From an uncultured Treponema sp. (GTDB lineage Bacteria; Spirochaetota; Spirochaetia; Treponematales; Treponemataceae): 64,000 nt of DNA. The stretch spans positions 124,001 to 188,000 of the forward strand of contig ONPD01000001.1 in NCBI GenBank assembly GCA_900319625.1, given 5' to 3'. Each line of letters begins with the position of its first letter. Position 1 is the first letter of the stretch. Of this stretch, positions 17,286 to 26,880 are shown piece by piece. The notes below the pieces were generated by a model. It ran no database searches and was not told where the DNA came from. It worked only from the letters and a program-made list of their open reading frames with translations. The translations under genes and the position numbers were made by a program.

Positions 17286-18830
17286 ATGAACGAAAACTAT
17301 ATTATAGAAATGCTTAACATCACTAAGCGTTTCCCAGGCATTATTGCAAACGACAACATCACTTTGCAGCTTAAAAAGGGTGAAATACATGCCCTGCTCG
17401 GCGAAAATGGCGCCGGAAAATCAACCTTGATGAGTGTTCTCTTCGGTCTTTATCAGCCGGAAGAAGGTGAAATTCATAAAAATGGACAAAAAGTTGAAAT
17501 CCGTAATCCGAACGATGCAACAGCGCTCGGAATTGGTATGGTACACCAGCACTTTAAGCTGGTAGAAGTATTTACTGTTCTTGATAACATCATTCTGGGC
17601 AGCGAAACTATTAAAAACGGCTTTATTGACCGCAAATCAGCCCGTGAAAAAATCATAAATCTTAGTCAAAAATATGGACTTCAGGTTGACCCTGATGCAA
17701 AAATTGAGGACATCAGCGTTGGTATGCAGCAGCGCGTAGAAATCCTTAAAATGCTTTACCGCGATAATGAAATCCTGATTTTTGATGAGCCTACCGCAGT
17801 TCTTACTCCGCAGGAAATCAAAGAGCTTATGCAGATTATGAAAAATCTTGCGGCGGAAGGAAAATCAATCCTCTTTATCACTCATAAGCTTAACGAAATC
17901 ATGGAAGTTTCGGACCGCTGTTCTGTTCTTTGTAAGGGACGCTACATCGGAACTGTTGAAATTGCCAATACAAATAAGGAAGAGCTCAGCCGCATGATGG
18001 TCGGCCGCGACGTTCAGTTCACGGTTGATAAGGCGCCTTCTAACCCCGGAAAAACTATCCTGGATATCCAGCACCTTAGCGTTGCAAGTAAGCTGCACAA
18101 AAAGCTTGCCGTAAACGATGTGAGCCTTAAGGTTCATGCGGGCGAAATTGTCTGCATTGCCGGTATCGACGGAAACGGTCAGTCGGAATTCATTCAGGGA
18201 CTTACAGGCCTGGAAAATATCGTTCATAGTCCTGAAACAAAAATCCTTCTTGACGAAGTTGATATTACAAAAAAATCAATCAGAGAAAAGAGCAAGGCCG
18301 GAATGAGCCATGTTCCGGAAGACCGCCACAAACACGGTCTGGTACTGGACTACACTCTGGAACAGAATATGGTTTTGCAGCGTTACTGGGAGCCTCAGTT
18401 CCAGAGCCATCAGTTTATTAAAAATAAGGAAGTTACTGCTTACTCTCAGGACTTAATAGAAAAATATGATGTCCGAAGCGGTCAGGGTTGTAAAACTCCG
18501 GCCCGCGCAATGAGCGGCGGTAACCAGCAGAAAGCCATCGTAGCCCGCGAATTAAACAAAGACCACAAACTTCTGATTGCAGTTCAGCCTACACGCGGTC
18601 TGGACGTCGGGGCAATCGAATATCTTCACAAAGCGATTATTGCCGACCGCGACGAAGGAAAGGCCGTTCTTCTGGTTTCTTATGAGCTTGAAGAGGTTCT
18701 GAACCTGAGCGACCGCATTCTTGTAATGTATGAAGGTGAAATTGTAGGTCAGCTTAATCCTAAGGAAACTACACCTGAAGAGCTTGGTCTTTATATGGCC
18801 GGTGCTAAACGTCAGAAGGTGGAGGCTTAA
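17286..18830 (+). CDS. Nucleoside ABC importer, tandem ATPase subunit
   Basis: 514 aa with two ABC domains, as in sugar/nucleoside (CUT2-BMP) importers. Domain 1: Walker A GENGAGKSTLMSVL, ISVGMQQRVEILK, Walker B LIFDEPTAVLTP. Domain 2 starts near residue 255 and has the usual degenerate GIDGNGQSEFIQGL in place of Walker A, AMSGGNQQKAIVARE and VQPTRGLDVGA. The start MNENYIIEML fits the family; nine upstream in-frame codons are unlikely. The next gene starts 1 bp after the stop codon. Confidence 0.93.
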   Translation: MNENYIIEMLNITKRFPGIIANDNITLQLKKGEIHALLGENGAGKSTLMSVLFGLYQPEEGEIHKNGQKVEIRNPNDATALGIGMVHQHFKLVEVFTVLDNIILGSETIKNGFIDRKSAREKIINLSQKYGLQVDPDAKIEDISVGMQQRVEILKMLYRDNEILIFDEPTAVLTPQEIKELMQIMKNLAAEGKSILFITHKLNEIMEVSDRCSVLCKGRYIGTVEIANTNKEELSRMMVGRDVQFTVDKAPSNPGKTILDIQHLSVASKLHKKLAVNDVSLKVHAGEIVCIAGIDGNGQSEFIQGLTGLENIVHSPETKILLDEVDITKKSIREKSKAGMSHVPEDRHKHGLVLDYTLEQNMVLQRYWEPQFQSHQFIKNKEVTAYSQDLIEKYDVRSGQGCKTPARAMSGGNQQKAIVARELNKDHKLLIAVQPTRGLDVGAIEYLHKAIIADRDEGKAVLLVSYELEEVLNLSDRILVMYEGEIVGQLNPKETTPEELGLYMAGAKRQKVEA

Positions 18831-18831
18831 A

Positions 18832-19998
18832 ATGAAAGACAACAATAATAAATTTTTGAACAGCCTTAAGGGTTTTACCGGCTCGGACGCATTTCATTCA
18901 ATTCTTTCGGCTGTTATGTGTGCGGTTGTGGGAATTATCGTGGGATTTTTAATCCTCCTTATCATTAATGCGGAGCACGCGCCAAAGGCTATCAGCGTAA
19001 TTCTTAAGAACTTTATGTATTACAGAAGCGTTGGAAAACGCTGGTATTACCTTGGTCAGACTCTTGTAAAAGCCGTTCCTCTTATTCTCTGCGGAATCGG
19101 CGTTCTCTTTGCCTATAAATCGGGACTTTTCAACATTGGAATTGCCGGTCAGTATTGTATTGGAATCGGAGTTTCCTTGTGGACAGCCCTTGCCTGGCAT
19201 CTTCCATGGATTGCCTGCCTTTTGCTTGCAGTTTTGTGTGCCGCAATCTGGGCAGCCCTTGCCGGACTTCTGAAGGCCTTCTGCAACGTAAACGAAGTAA
19301 TCGCGGGAATCATGCTCAACTGGATTGGACTTTATCTTGTAAACGTTCTTATGCAGAATGAAAAGGTTATGAACATCGGAAAATCTGAAACTTATTCAAT
19401 CAGACAGACATCGCCTCAGTCGCTTTTGCCGACTCTGGGACTCGGAAAATTCTTCCATGATAACGAATATGTTTCGATTGCTGTTCCTCTTATGATTTTA
19501 GTTGCCGTAGTTATTTACATCATCCTGAAACGCACTGTTCTTGGATATGAGCTCCGTGCAACCGGTTTGAACAAGCACGCCGCAAAGTACGCCGGAATGA
19601 AGGACAAGAAAAACCTTATCCTTACAATGGTAGTTTCTGGTGCAATTGCCGGCCTTGGCGCTGCCCTTTACTACCTGACTGACATTCAGCCTTGGAAGAC
19701 AAGTTCTGTAGTGCCTGGAATGGGCTTCAACGGAATTGCGGTTGCCTTCCTTGGAGCACTCAATCCAATCGGTGTAATTTTTGCAGGCTTCTTTATTCAG
19801 CATATCACTCAGGGCGGAAGTTTTATTGATACAAAATACTTTAACCCTCAGATTGCAGATTTGATTTCTTCAATCATCATTTATTCCTGTGCCTTTATGT
19901 TCCTCTTTAAGACTTTCATTGCAAAGGTTATCAGCGAGCGCAAGAATAAGGCTGAAAAGGAAAAAACTGATTCTACGGCAGCCGGGGCTAAGGCTTAG
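18832..19998 (+). CDS. Nucleoside ABC importer permease 1
   Basis: 388 aa from the ATG at 18832, with GGAGG at the end of the ATPase gene. About ten hydrophobic segments. The permease signature region includes LCGIGVLFAYKSGLFNIGIAGQYCIG and NEVIAGIMLNWIGLYLVN, typical of BMP-type importer permeases. The C-terminal tail is charged (KAEKEKTDS). It pairs with the second permease encoded 14 bp downstream. Confidence 0.92.
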   Translation: MKDNNNKFLNSLKGFTGSDAFHSILSAVMCAVVGIIVGFLILLIINAEHAPKAISVILKNFMYYRSVGKRWYYLGQTLVKAVPLILCGIGVLFAYKSGLFNIGIAGQYCIGIGVSLWTALAWHLPWIACLLLAVLCAAIWAALAGLLKAFCNVNEVIAGIMLNWIGLYLVNVLMQNEKVMNIGKSETYSIRQTSPQSLLPTLGLGKFFHDNEYVSIAVPLMILVAVVIYIILKRTVLGYELRATGLNKHAAKYAGMKDKKNLILTMVVSGAIAGLGAALYYLTDIQPWKTSSVVPGMGFNGIAVAFLGALNPIGVIFAGFFIQHITQGGSFIDTKYFNPQIADLISSIIIYSCAFMFLFKTFIAKVISERKNKAEKEKTDSTAAGAKA

Positions 19999-20012
19999 GC
20001 AGGGAGATTTTT

Positions 20013-20939
20013 ATGTTACTGATTCAATATACACTTATTTATGCTTCGGTTTTGATTTTTGTTGCTTACGGCGGTATGTTCAGTGAACGAAGCGGTACAA
20101 TTAACCTGGGTCTTGAAGGAATTATGGTTATGGGCGCTTTAGGCGGTGCCTTTGTACTTTATTCAATGCCAGCTTCGACTCCGGCCTTTTTTATCATCCT
20201 GCTTACGATTTTGACCAGCGTGATTTTCGGTATGCTTTATTCGCTTTTCCTTGCGGTGGCGGCCATTAACTTTAAGGCTGACCAGACGCTGGTAGGAACT
20301 GCGATGAATATGCTCGCGACTGCGGCTTCTGTTGTAATTGTAAAGTCTTTTAATAATGCGCGATCGGGCGGACAGAATCCTTCGGCAATTCTTGATTATA
20401 TTCAGAACCGCAAGGTTTTCTTAATCGGAGACTTCAACATCTATATGATTTTGACTTTAATTTTGATTGCTGTGGCTTATATTGTGCTTTTTAAGACACG
20501 TTTTGGCCTTCGTCTTATGGCTTGCGGTGAACATCCTCAGGCAGCAGACAGCGTTGGTATTAACGTTTACAAAATGCGCTATGCCGGCGTTCTGATTTCG
20601 GGCTTCTGCGGTGGAATTGGAGGAATCATCTATATTTCTGCGGCAAACAGCCAGTGGGATTTTATGTACGGTGTTGCGGGTGCAGGCTTCCTTGCCCTTG
20701 CCGTTATGATTTTTGGTCAGTGGAATCCGCTGCGCATTGCGGCAAGTGCCCTTTTGTTCGGTGCCTTCCGTGCCGTAGCCGACACTTATTCAGCCTTTGA
20801 CTTCCTTATCCACCTGGTTCCGGGCGATGTTTACAAAATGCTTCCATACATCATCTCTCTGATTGTACTTGCATTTACATCAAAGAAATCCCGCGCTCCA
20901 AAGGCCGAAGGTATACCGTATGACAAGGGAACACGCTAG
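20013..20939 (+). CDS. Nucleoside ABC importer permease 2
   Basis: 308 aa with about eight to nine hydrophobic segments. GGMFSERSGTINLGLEGIM near the N-terminus is the hallmark of this permease subgroup (YufQ/RnsD type), with MRYAGVLISGFCGGIGGI later. AGGGAG precedes the ATG. The adaptor gene of the export locus begins only 22 bp after its stop codon, so read-through into that locus is likely unless a promoter lies inside this gene. Confidence 0.92.
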   Translation: MLLIQYTLIYASVLIFVAYGGMFSERSGTINLGLEGIMVMGALGGAFVLYSMPASTPAFFIILLTILTSVIFGMLYSLFLAVAAINFKADQTLVGTAMNMLATAASVVIVKSFNNARSGGQNPSAILDYIQNRKVFLIGDFNIYMILTLILIAVAYIVLFKTRFGLRLMACGEHPQAADSVGINVYKMRYAGVLISGFCGGIGGIIYISAANSQWDFMYGVAGAGFLALAVMIFGQWNPLRIAASALLFGAFRAVADTYSAFDFLIHLVPGDVYKMLPYIISLIVLAFTSKKSRAPKAEGIPYDKGTR

Positions 20940-20961
20940 GCGCACGTAAATTAGGAAAAAA

Positions 20962-22092
20962 ATGAAACGAGATATTTTTAGAAAGTCAGCACTGGACAGA
21001 ATTGCTTCACTTGATCAGCTTGATCAGACAATGACTGTCGTAAAACCTTCCAATGTTCTTGGAATTATTTCTGTCGGAATTCTGGTAATTGCAGCTATGC
21101 TGTGGGGCTTTTTTGGCTCTGTGCCGGATATCGTAAAAGGAAGTGGTGTTCTGGTTAATATTGACCACGTAGTAAGTGTAAAATATTCATACCAGGGTGC
21201 AATCAAAAATATCTTTGTTTCACGTGGAGACAAGGTTTACAGCGGACAGATTATTGCCCGAATTGAACGTCAGGATATCCTTGATCAGATAAGAGTTCAG
21301 GAAAAGAAACTTGAAGGCTTACAGATTATGAAGGATATGATTACTTCCGCACATAAAAACGGTGGTAACAAAAGTCAGGTTTTGAAAAGCCTTTATGACC
21401 AGGGCTTAATTACAGAAAATGAGTTCATTAATTCACGCCAGACAGAACTCAACATCAACCAGCAGATTACCGAAACAAAACAGCAGATTCTTGTGTTGAA
21501 TGAAAATTATCAGACTTCAACTCAGGTCCTTGCTAACTGTACGGGTGTCATAATGGAAGTTCCTGTCCGCCGTGGCGACTATATTCAGCCGGGTGGAACA
21601 ATTGCTGTAATTGAATCGAGCAATAATGCGGCTGCCATTGAAGCTCTGATTTATTTTTCTGGCGCAGATGGTAAAAAAATCCTTCCGGGTATGAAAATCG
21701 GAATTGTTCCAACAACAGTAAAACAGGAAGAATACGGATACATTCAGGGACTTATTACTGATGTTTCACCTTTCCCTGTCAGCGACAACTACCTTCTTTC
21801 AAGTCTTCAGAATACAAGTCTTGCAACGACTTTCCATCAGATTCCAAATCCAATTGAAGTAAAAGTCAGTATAATTCCTGATCCTACAACTTATTCAGGC
21901 TACAAATGGTCTTCTTCAAAAGGACCGGCTCAGAAAATCGGTGCGGGTTATATGTGTACGGCAACCGTTACAACGTCTTCAAAACATCCTGTTGAGCTTT
22001 TGATTCCAACCCTTAAACGAAAACTTCTGGGTATTGGTGATAATATGGCTTTCCAACAGAATCCGGCTCAAGCACAAAAACCTTCTAATTAA
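20962..22092 (+). CDS. HlyD-like adaptor of an NHLM-type peptide export system
   Basis: 376 aa. One transmembrane helix at about 30-53 (LGIISVGILVIAAMLWGFFG) follows a short cytoplasmic N-terminus. Then come a lipoyl/beta-barrel half motif (VKYSYQGAIKNIFVSRGDKV), a coiled-coil hairpin (about 105-190), and the second lipoyl half (MEVPVRRGDYIQPGGTIAVIES). This is the membrane-fusion architecture; the N-terminal pattern resembles the NHLM bacteriocin secretion protein family. It would link the ABC transporters to the TolC encoded at 28846-30501. The order adaptor, peptidase-ABC, ABC is typical of NHLM loci. Confidence 0.85.
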   Translation: MKRDIFRKSALDRIASLDQLDQTMTVVKPSNVLGIISVGILVIAAMLWGFFGSVPDIVKGSGVLVNIDHVVSVKYSYQGAIKNIFVSRGDKVYSGQIIARIERQDILDQIRVQEKKLEGLQIMKDMITSAHKNGGNKSQVLKSLYDQGLITENEFINSRQTELNINQQITETKQQILVLNENYQTSTQVLANCTGVIMEVPVRRGDYIQPGGTIAVIESSNNAAAIEALIYFSGADGKKILPGMKIGIVPTTVKQEEYGYIQGLITDVSPFPVSDNYLLSSLQNTSLATTFHQIPNPIEVKVSIIPDPTTYSGYKWSSSKGPAQKIGAGYMCTATVTTSSKHPVELLIPTLKRKLLGIGDNMAFQQNPAQAQKPSN

Positions 22093-22103
22093 GGGGCTCT
22101 CAA

Positions 22104-24290
22104 ATGTTTCAGTTCCTTAAAAAGTTCTTTAAAAAGAAAACACCTACAATTTTGCAGATGGAGGCCCTTGAATGTGGTGCCGCCAGCCTTGCAATGATTC
22201 TGGGTTATTATAAAAAATTTGTTTCTCTGGAAATTCTCCGTATTGAATGTGGAGTTTCACGTGACGGAACAAAAGCATCAAACATCATTAAAGCCGCCAA
22301 AAAGTTTGGACTTGATGGAAAAGGCTTTAAAATGGAAATTGAAAACCTGAAGGAAATAACAAGTCCGGCTATTCTATTCTGGAATTTCAACCACTTTGTT
22401 GTTTTTGAAGGCTTTAAAGGTAAATGCGCAGTCTTAAATGACCCGGCTGTTGGCCGTCGTCTTGTTTATCCTGATGAATTCGATGAATCTTACACTGGTG
22501 TTATCCTTACTTTTGAACCAACCCCGGAATTCCAGCCTGGCGGACAAAAACCAGTAATCTGGCCAAAGCTTAAACGCCGTCTTCATGGTCTTGGTTCAAT
22601 TTTCACCTTCCTGGGCTTCCTAAGTGTTCTTTACTTTATTCCGGGCTTTGTTTCTCCGGCCTTCTCGCGCTTCTTTATCGATAATATTCTTGTAAAAAAT
22701 TCGATGAACCTGTTGAAACCTCTTCTTCTGGCAATGGCATTAACCTCCATTTTCAGTACGATTCTTTCAACAATTCAGAACATTGTTCTTATGCGCTTCC
22801 AGACGCGCTTAAGTCTTTCTTCTGCATCAAAATTCATCGAGCATATTTTCAGAATGCCGGCTCAGTTCTTTGTGCAGCGTCTTCCAGGTGAACTTTGTAA
22901 CCGAATTTCATCCTGTGATAACGTTTCTGCCTTGATTTCCGGCCAGCTGATTGGCGTTGTAATCAATCTTATCAGTACGGTTTTCTTCCTTGTTCTGATG
23001 TTTATTTATGACGTGCCTCTTACCATTATTTCGGTTTCTCTTACAGCAATCATCGTTGTAATTTTCCGCATTACTTCCGAAAAAATCAAAAATAAGTCCT
23101 TCAAAATTGAGATGGAAGGCGGAAAACTCAGCGGTATTACAATGTCGGGAATAGAGATGATTGAATCCCTTAAGGCTTCAGGTTCTGAAAACGACTTTTT
23201 TATGCAGTGGTCGGGTCAGCAGGCTAAGGTAATCCTTGAAAATCAGAAGCTGGCCTATACAAATACGGCAAACTCAATTCTTCCTAGCGTAATTTCGGCT
23301 CTTCAGGGCATTTTGATTCTTACCGTTGGTGCCCTCCGCGTAATGGATGGTCACCTTACAATCGGTATGCTTATGGCCTTCCAGACTCTTCTTGGTAACT
23401 TCTCCGGCCCTATCAATGCATTTATGGGACTTGGAGCATCGCTGCTTTCTGCCAACGCCGATATGCAGCGAATTGACGATGTTATGGATTATCCGGTTCC
23501 GAAAATCTTTAAGGACCAGATAGAAGGCCATGAAGATGATGTTCCTGAAAACTATTCTCCAATCAAAAAGCTTGAAGGCTATATCACTTTTAAGGATGTT
23601 ACTTTCGGTTACAGTCCGCTTTCGCCTCCGCTTATCAACGGGCTTAATCTTGAATTTACTCCGGGAAAACGAATTGCGCTGGTAGGTGCGACCGGTTCTG
23701 GAAAATCTACAATCGGAAAGCTTGTTAGCGCCCTTTATTCTCCCTGGAGCGGAGAAATTCTCTTTGACGGAAAACCGCTCAGCCAGATTGAACGAAAAAT
23801 ATTTTCAGCTTCGGTTTCTGTCGTAGACCAGAATATTTCGCTTTACGAAGGAACAATCCGCGAAAATATTACTATGTGGAACCCTACAATTCCTGAGGAA
23901 GTTTATATTCAGGCCGCAAAGGATGCCTGCATTCACGATATAATCACCTCGCGACCGGACGGTTACTACGCAAAAGTTCGCGAAGGCGGTAAAAACTTCA
24001 GCGGTGGTCAGCGCCAGCGTCTTGAAATTGCCCGTGCCCTTGCCACAAATCCGCGAATCATCGTTATGGACGAGGCAACCTCTGCTCTTGATGCAATTAC
24101 AGAACAGACTGTAGATATGAACATCCGCCGCCGTGGCTGTACCAGCGTAATCATTGCTCACCGTCTGAGTACAATCCGCGATTGTGATGAAATTATCGTT
24201 CTTGACCACGGAAATATTGTTCAGCGCGGAACTCACGAACAGTTAATCAATGAAGAAGGTATTTATAAAAACCTTATTAAAACGATGTAA
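22104..24290 (+). CDS. NHLM-type peptidase-containing ABC exporter (C39 peptidase-TMD-ATPase)
   Basis: 728 aa. Residues about 12-135 are a C39 peptidase with oxyanion Q18, nucleophile C24 (QMEALECGAAS), H97 (NFNHFVVFEG) and D113 (NDP); this domain cuts leader peptides after a double-glycine-type site. Residues 160-450 form the six-helix exporter domain. The ATPase domain has Walker A GATGSGKSTIGKLV, signature FSGGQRQRLEIARAL and Walker B IIVMDEATSALD. All catalytic residues look intact. The gene lies 11 bp after the adaptor. Its cargo is probably encoded nearby; the 66-aa peptide at 28564-28764 is the best candidate. Confidence 0.92.
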   Translation: MFQFLKKFFKKKTPTILQMEALECGAASLAMILGYYKKFVSLEILRIECGVSRDGTKASNIIKAAKKFGLDGKGFKMEIENLKEITSPAILFWNFNHFVVFEGFKGKCAVLNDPAVGRRLVYPDEFDESYTGVILTFEPTPEFQPGGQKPVIWPKLKRRLHGLGSIFTFLGFLSVLYFIPGFVSPAFSRFFIDNILVKNSMNLLKPLLLAMALTSIFSTILSTIQNIVLMRFQTRLSLSSASKFIEHIFRMPAQFFVQRLPGELCNRISSCDNVSALISGQLIGVVINLISTVFFLVLMFIYDVPLTIISVSLTAIIVVIFRITSEKIKNKSFKIEMEGGKLSGITMSGIEMIESLKASGSENDFFMQWSGQQAKVILENQKLAYTNTANSILPSVISALQGILILTVGALRVMDGHLTIGMLMAFQTLLGNFSGPINAFMGLGASLLSANADMQRIDDVMDYPVPKIFKDQIEGHEDDVPENYSPIKKLEGYITFKDVTFGYSPLSPPLINGLNLEFTPGKRIALVGATGSGKSTIGKLVSALYSPWSGEILFDGKPLSQIERKIFSASVSVVDQNISLYEGTIRENITMWNPTIPEEVYIQAAKDACIHDIITSRPDGYYAKVREGGKNFSGGQRQRLEIARALATNPRIIVMDEATSALDAITEQTVDMNIRRRGCTSVIIAHRLSTIRDCDEIIVLDHGNIVQRGTHEQLINEEGIYKNLIKTM

Positions 24291-24300
24291 AGGGTGAAAA

Positions 24301-26862
24301 ATGGAAAATAAAACATACGAAATTGATAACACGAATTATCTCACCCTTGACGGAAGTCCTTCCAAAATCAAAATTCTGGAAGGATTCGGCTTTGTTTTTC
24401 TTGTTAAGAAACTAAAGGATGGAAAAACCGGTGCTCGCCATGAAATTGCGAATTACAAGGCTGGAGACGAGTTTTTAAACATTAAGGGTACAGATCGATA
24501 TGATTTTATCCTTACTGGTACAAACGGAACAAAAGTTCAGTTCACCGCTTGTAAGGATTCAGATTTTGCTGAAAAATCAGAAGAAATATCAAAACAGGCT
24601 ATAATTGACATAGAAACCAATGGTGCCTGGACAAATCTTCGCTCAATTAAACAGCAGAAGCTGGCAGATCAGGCTTTTTCAGATGCGCTTTTAAATATTG
24701 CTTCCGTTGTTAATAAAACAGATGAAAATATTCAGGCCTTCAAACCGGATGACTTTCCTGTTGTAAAGGCTTTTAAGATTATTGCCGGAAATATGGGAAT
24801 GAAAAATATTATTACCATTCCCGACAAGGCCTATGAAGGAAATAAAACCGGTATTCAGAAGCTTGCAAAGGATAATAATACTCGTGTACGAGAGGTTGTT
24901 CTTCGCGGAAACTGGTATAAAGAAGATAATGGTCCTTTAATCGGCTTTTACAAACCAAAAGGGGAGATTGAAATCGGGCAGGAAGGTGATGTTTACGAAG
25001 AGCTTCTTCCTGTTGCTCTTATAAAGACTCCTTCAGGATATACTCTGATAAATCCTCTTTCCAAAGAGCAGATTAAAGTTACAAAAGATAATGTAAAGCA
25101 GATTTACCCTATGGCATTTATGCTTTACAAAACGATGAGCGAAGAAAAGATTACGATAAAATCTATATGTGCCTTCGTTCTAAAGGATATCAAAAAAGAT
25201 ATTGTCCGTTTTATAATCATCGGACTTTTGTGTACGCTGGTAGGTCTTATAACACCTTTGATTACCAGAAACTTTATAGATCATGTAATTCCACGAGCCG
25301 CAAGAAATCAGGCTATTCAGATTTGTATCATTGTTTTCATCTGTAATATTTCTTCGATGATTGGTTCTCTGGCGAAATATTTTGCCAACCTGCGAATGGA
25401 AACAAAGGCTGATTCTGACCTGGAAGCCGCTGTTATGGACCGGCTTTTAAATCTTCCTGTCAGCTTCTTTAAGAATTATTCTTCCGGTGACCTTGCTGCC
25501 CGCGCTATGACGATTCCAGCAATGCGTACAAAAATCTTTAATATTGTTCTTTCCTGCTTTATGAACTTTGTTTTCAGCTTTGTCTATCTTATTCAGGAAT
25601 TCAGATTCTGCGGATATTTTGCAAAATGGGGTATTTTATTCTGTATTTTCCCGATACTGCTTTCTTCAGTAATGTGTTTTATTACCTATAAATGGGAAAA
25701 ATTGCTGATAGACTGTCAGGGAAAGATTCAGGGTATGCTGCTGGGCTTCCTTACTGGAATTGAAAAAATTTCGAATTCAAACTCAGAAAAACGCGTTTTC
25801 GCACAGTGGTCCAAAGAATATATCAGACAGGCTAAAATCGGTTATCTTCTTGGACGAATTGGCCTCGTAAATTCACTGATTTCCAGCGTATATCCTACAA
25901 TCGTCAGCATCATCTTCTATTATCTTTTTGGTCACGCAATGCAGATGAACAAGATTCCTCAGCTTACAACGGGAACTTTTATGGCCTTTCTGGGAGCATA
26001 CAGCTCTTTCCAGGGAGCCTTCCTTGGTGTTGCCGGCTCTCTTCTTGAAATCCGAGACATTATTCCTCTTTCAAAGCGAATTAAACCGATTCTTGATGAA
26101 AAGCCTGAAATTGAATTTTCTAAACCTTCGGTTGGAAAGCTGGAAGGAAACATCGAAATCAGCCATTTGAACTTCCGTTATACACCCGACACACCACTGG
26201 TACTTAACGACGTAAGTATGAGCATTAAAAAAGGTGAATTTGTTGCGATTGTTGGAACTTCGGGTGCCGGAAAATCTACGCTAATGCGTATGCTTCTGGG
26301 CTTTGAAAAAGCTGAATCGGGTTCTGTTTTCTATGATAACCATGATATAAATGCTGTTGATGTAGGTTCTATCCGCCGCCAGATGGGTGTTGTCCTTCAG
26401 AATGATACAGTTCTTCAGGGAACAATCCTCCAGAATATCGTAGGTTCCAGCGGACTTAAGGAAGAGGATGCCTGGGAAGCTGCCCGTAAAGTTTCTTTTG
26501 ATAAGGATATTGAAGAAATGCCTATGGGTATGTTTACGATGATTCCGGCAGGCGGTATGACACTTTCCGGAGGACAGCTGCAGCGACTGATTATAGCTCG
26601 CGCAATTATAAGAAGGCCAAATATTCTTATTTTTGATGAGGCAACCTCTGCACTGGATAACCTTACCCAGCTTACCGTTCGAAAAAGCCTTGATGAATTG
26701 AACGTTACCCGTGTAATAATTGCACATCGTTTGAGTACAATCATCAATGCGGATAAGATTTATGTTATGAAGGAAGGAAAGGTAGTTGAAACTGGAACTT
26801 ATGATTCTTTAATGAAAGAAGACGGATATTTTGCTCAGCTTGCAAAACGTCAGAATGTATAA
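24301..26862 (+). CDS. NHLM-type second ABC exporter subunit
   Basis: 853 aa. An N-terminal region of about 290 residues has no peptidase motif. It is followed by a six-helix exporter domain (about 300-580) and an ATPase domain with Walker A GTSGAGKSTLMRML, signature LSGGQLQRLIIARAI and Walker B ILIFDEATSALD. This layout is that of the ATP-binding partner in NHLM loci. It starts 10 bp after the peptidase-ABC and probably forms a heterodimer with it. Confidence 0.88.
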   Translation: MENKTYEIDNTNYLTLDGSPSKIKILEGFGFVFLVKKLKDGKTGARHEIANYKAGDEFLNIKGTDRYDFILTGTNGTKVQFTACKDSDFAEKSEEISKQAIIDIETNGAWTNLRSIKQQKLADQAFSDALLNIASVVNKTDENIQAFKPDDFPVVKAFKIIAGNMGMKNIITIPDKAYEGNKTGIQKLAKDNNTRVREVVLRGNWYKEDNGPLIGFYKPKGEIEIGQEGDVYEELLPVALIKTPSGYTLINPLSKEQIKVTKDNVKQIYPMAFMLYKTMSEEKITIKSICAFVLKDIKKDIVRFIIIGLLCTLVGLITPLITRNFIDHVIPRAARNQAIQICIIVFICNISSMIGSLAKYFANLRMETKADSDLEAAVMDRLLNLPVSFFKNYSSGDLAARAMTIPAMRTKIFNIVLSCFMNFVFSFVYLIQEFRFCGYFAKWGILFCIFPILLSSVMCFITYKWEKLLIDCQGKIQGMLLGFLTGIEKISNSNSEKRVFAQWSKEYIRQAKIGYLLGRIGLVNSLISSVYPTIVSIIFYYLFGHAMQMNKIPQLTTGTFMAFLGAYSSFQGAFLGVAGSLLEIRDIIPLSKRIKPILDEKPEIEFSKPSVGKLEGNIEISHLNFRYTPDTPLVLNDVSMSIKKGEFVAIVGTSGAGKSTLMRMLLGFEKAESGSVFYDNHDINAVDVGSIRRQMGVVLQNDTVLQGTILQNIVGSSGLKEEDAWEAARKVSFDKDIEEMPMGMFTMIPAGGMTLSGGQLQRLIIARAIIRRPNILIFDEATSALDNLTQLTVRKSLDELNVTRVIIAHRLSTIINADKIYVMKEGKVVETGTYDSLMKEDGYFAQLAKRQNV

Positions 26863-26880
26863 CACAGGAGTAGATAAAAT

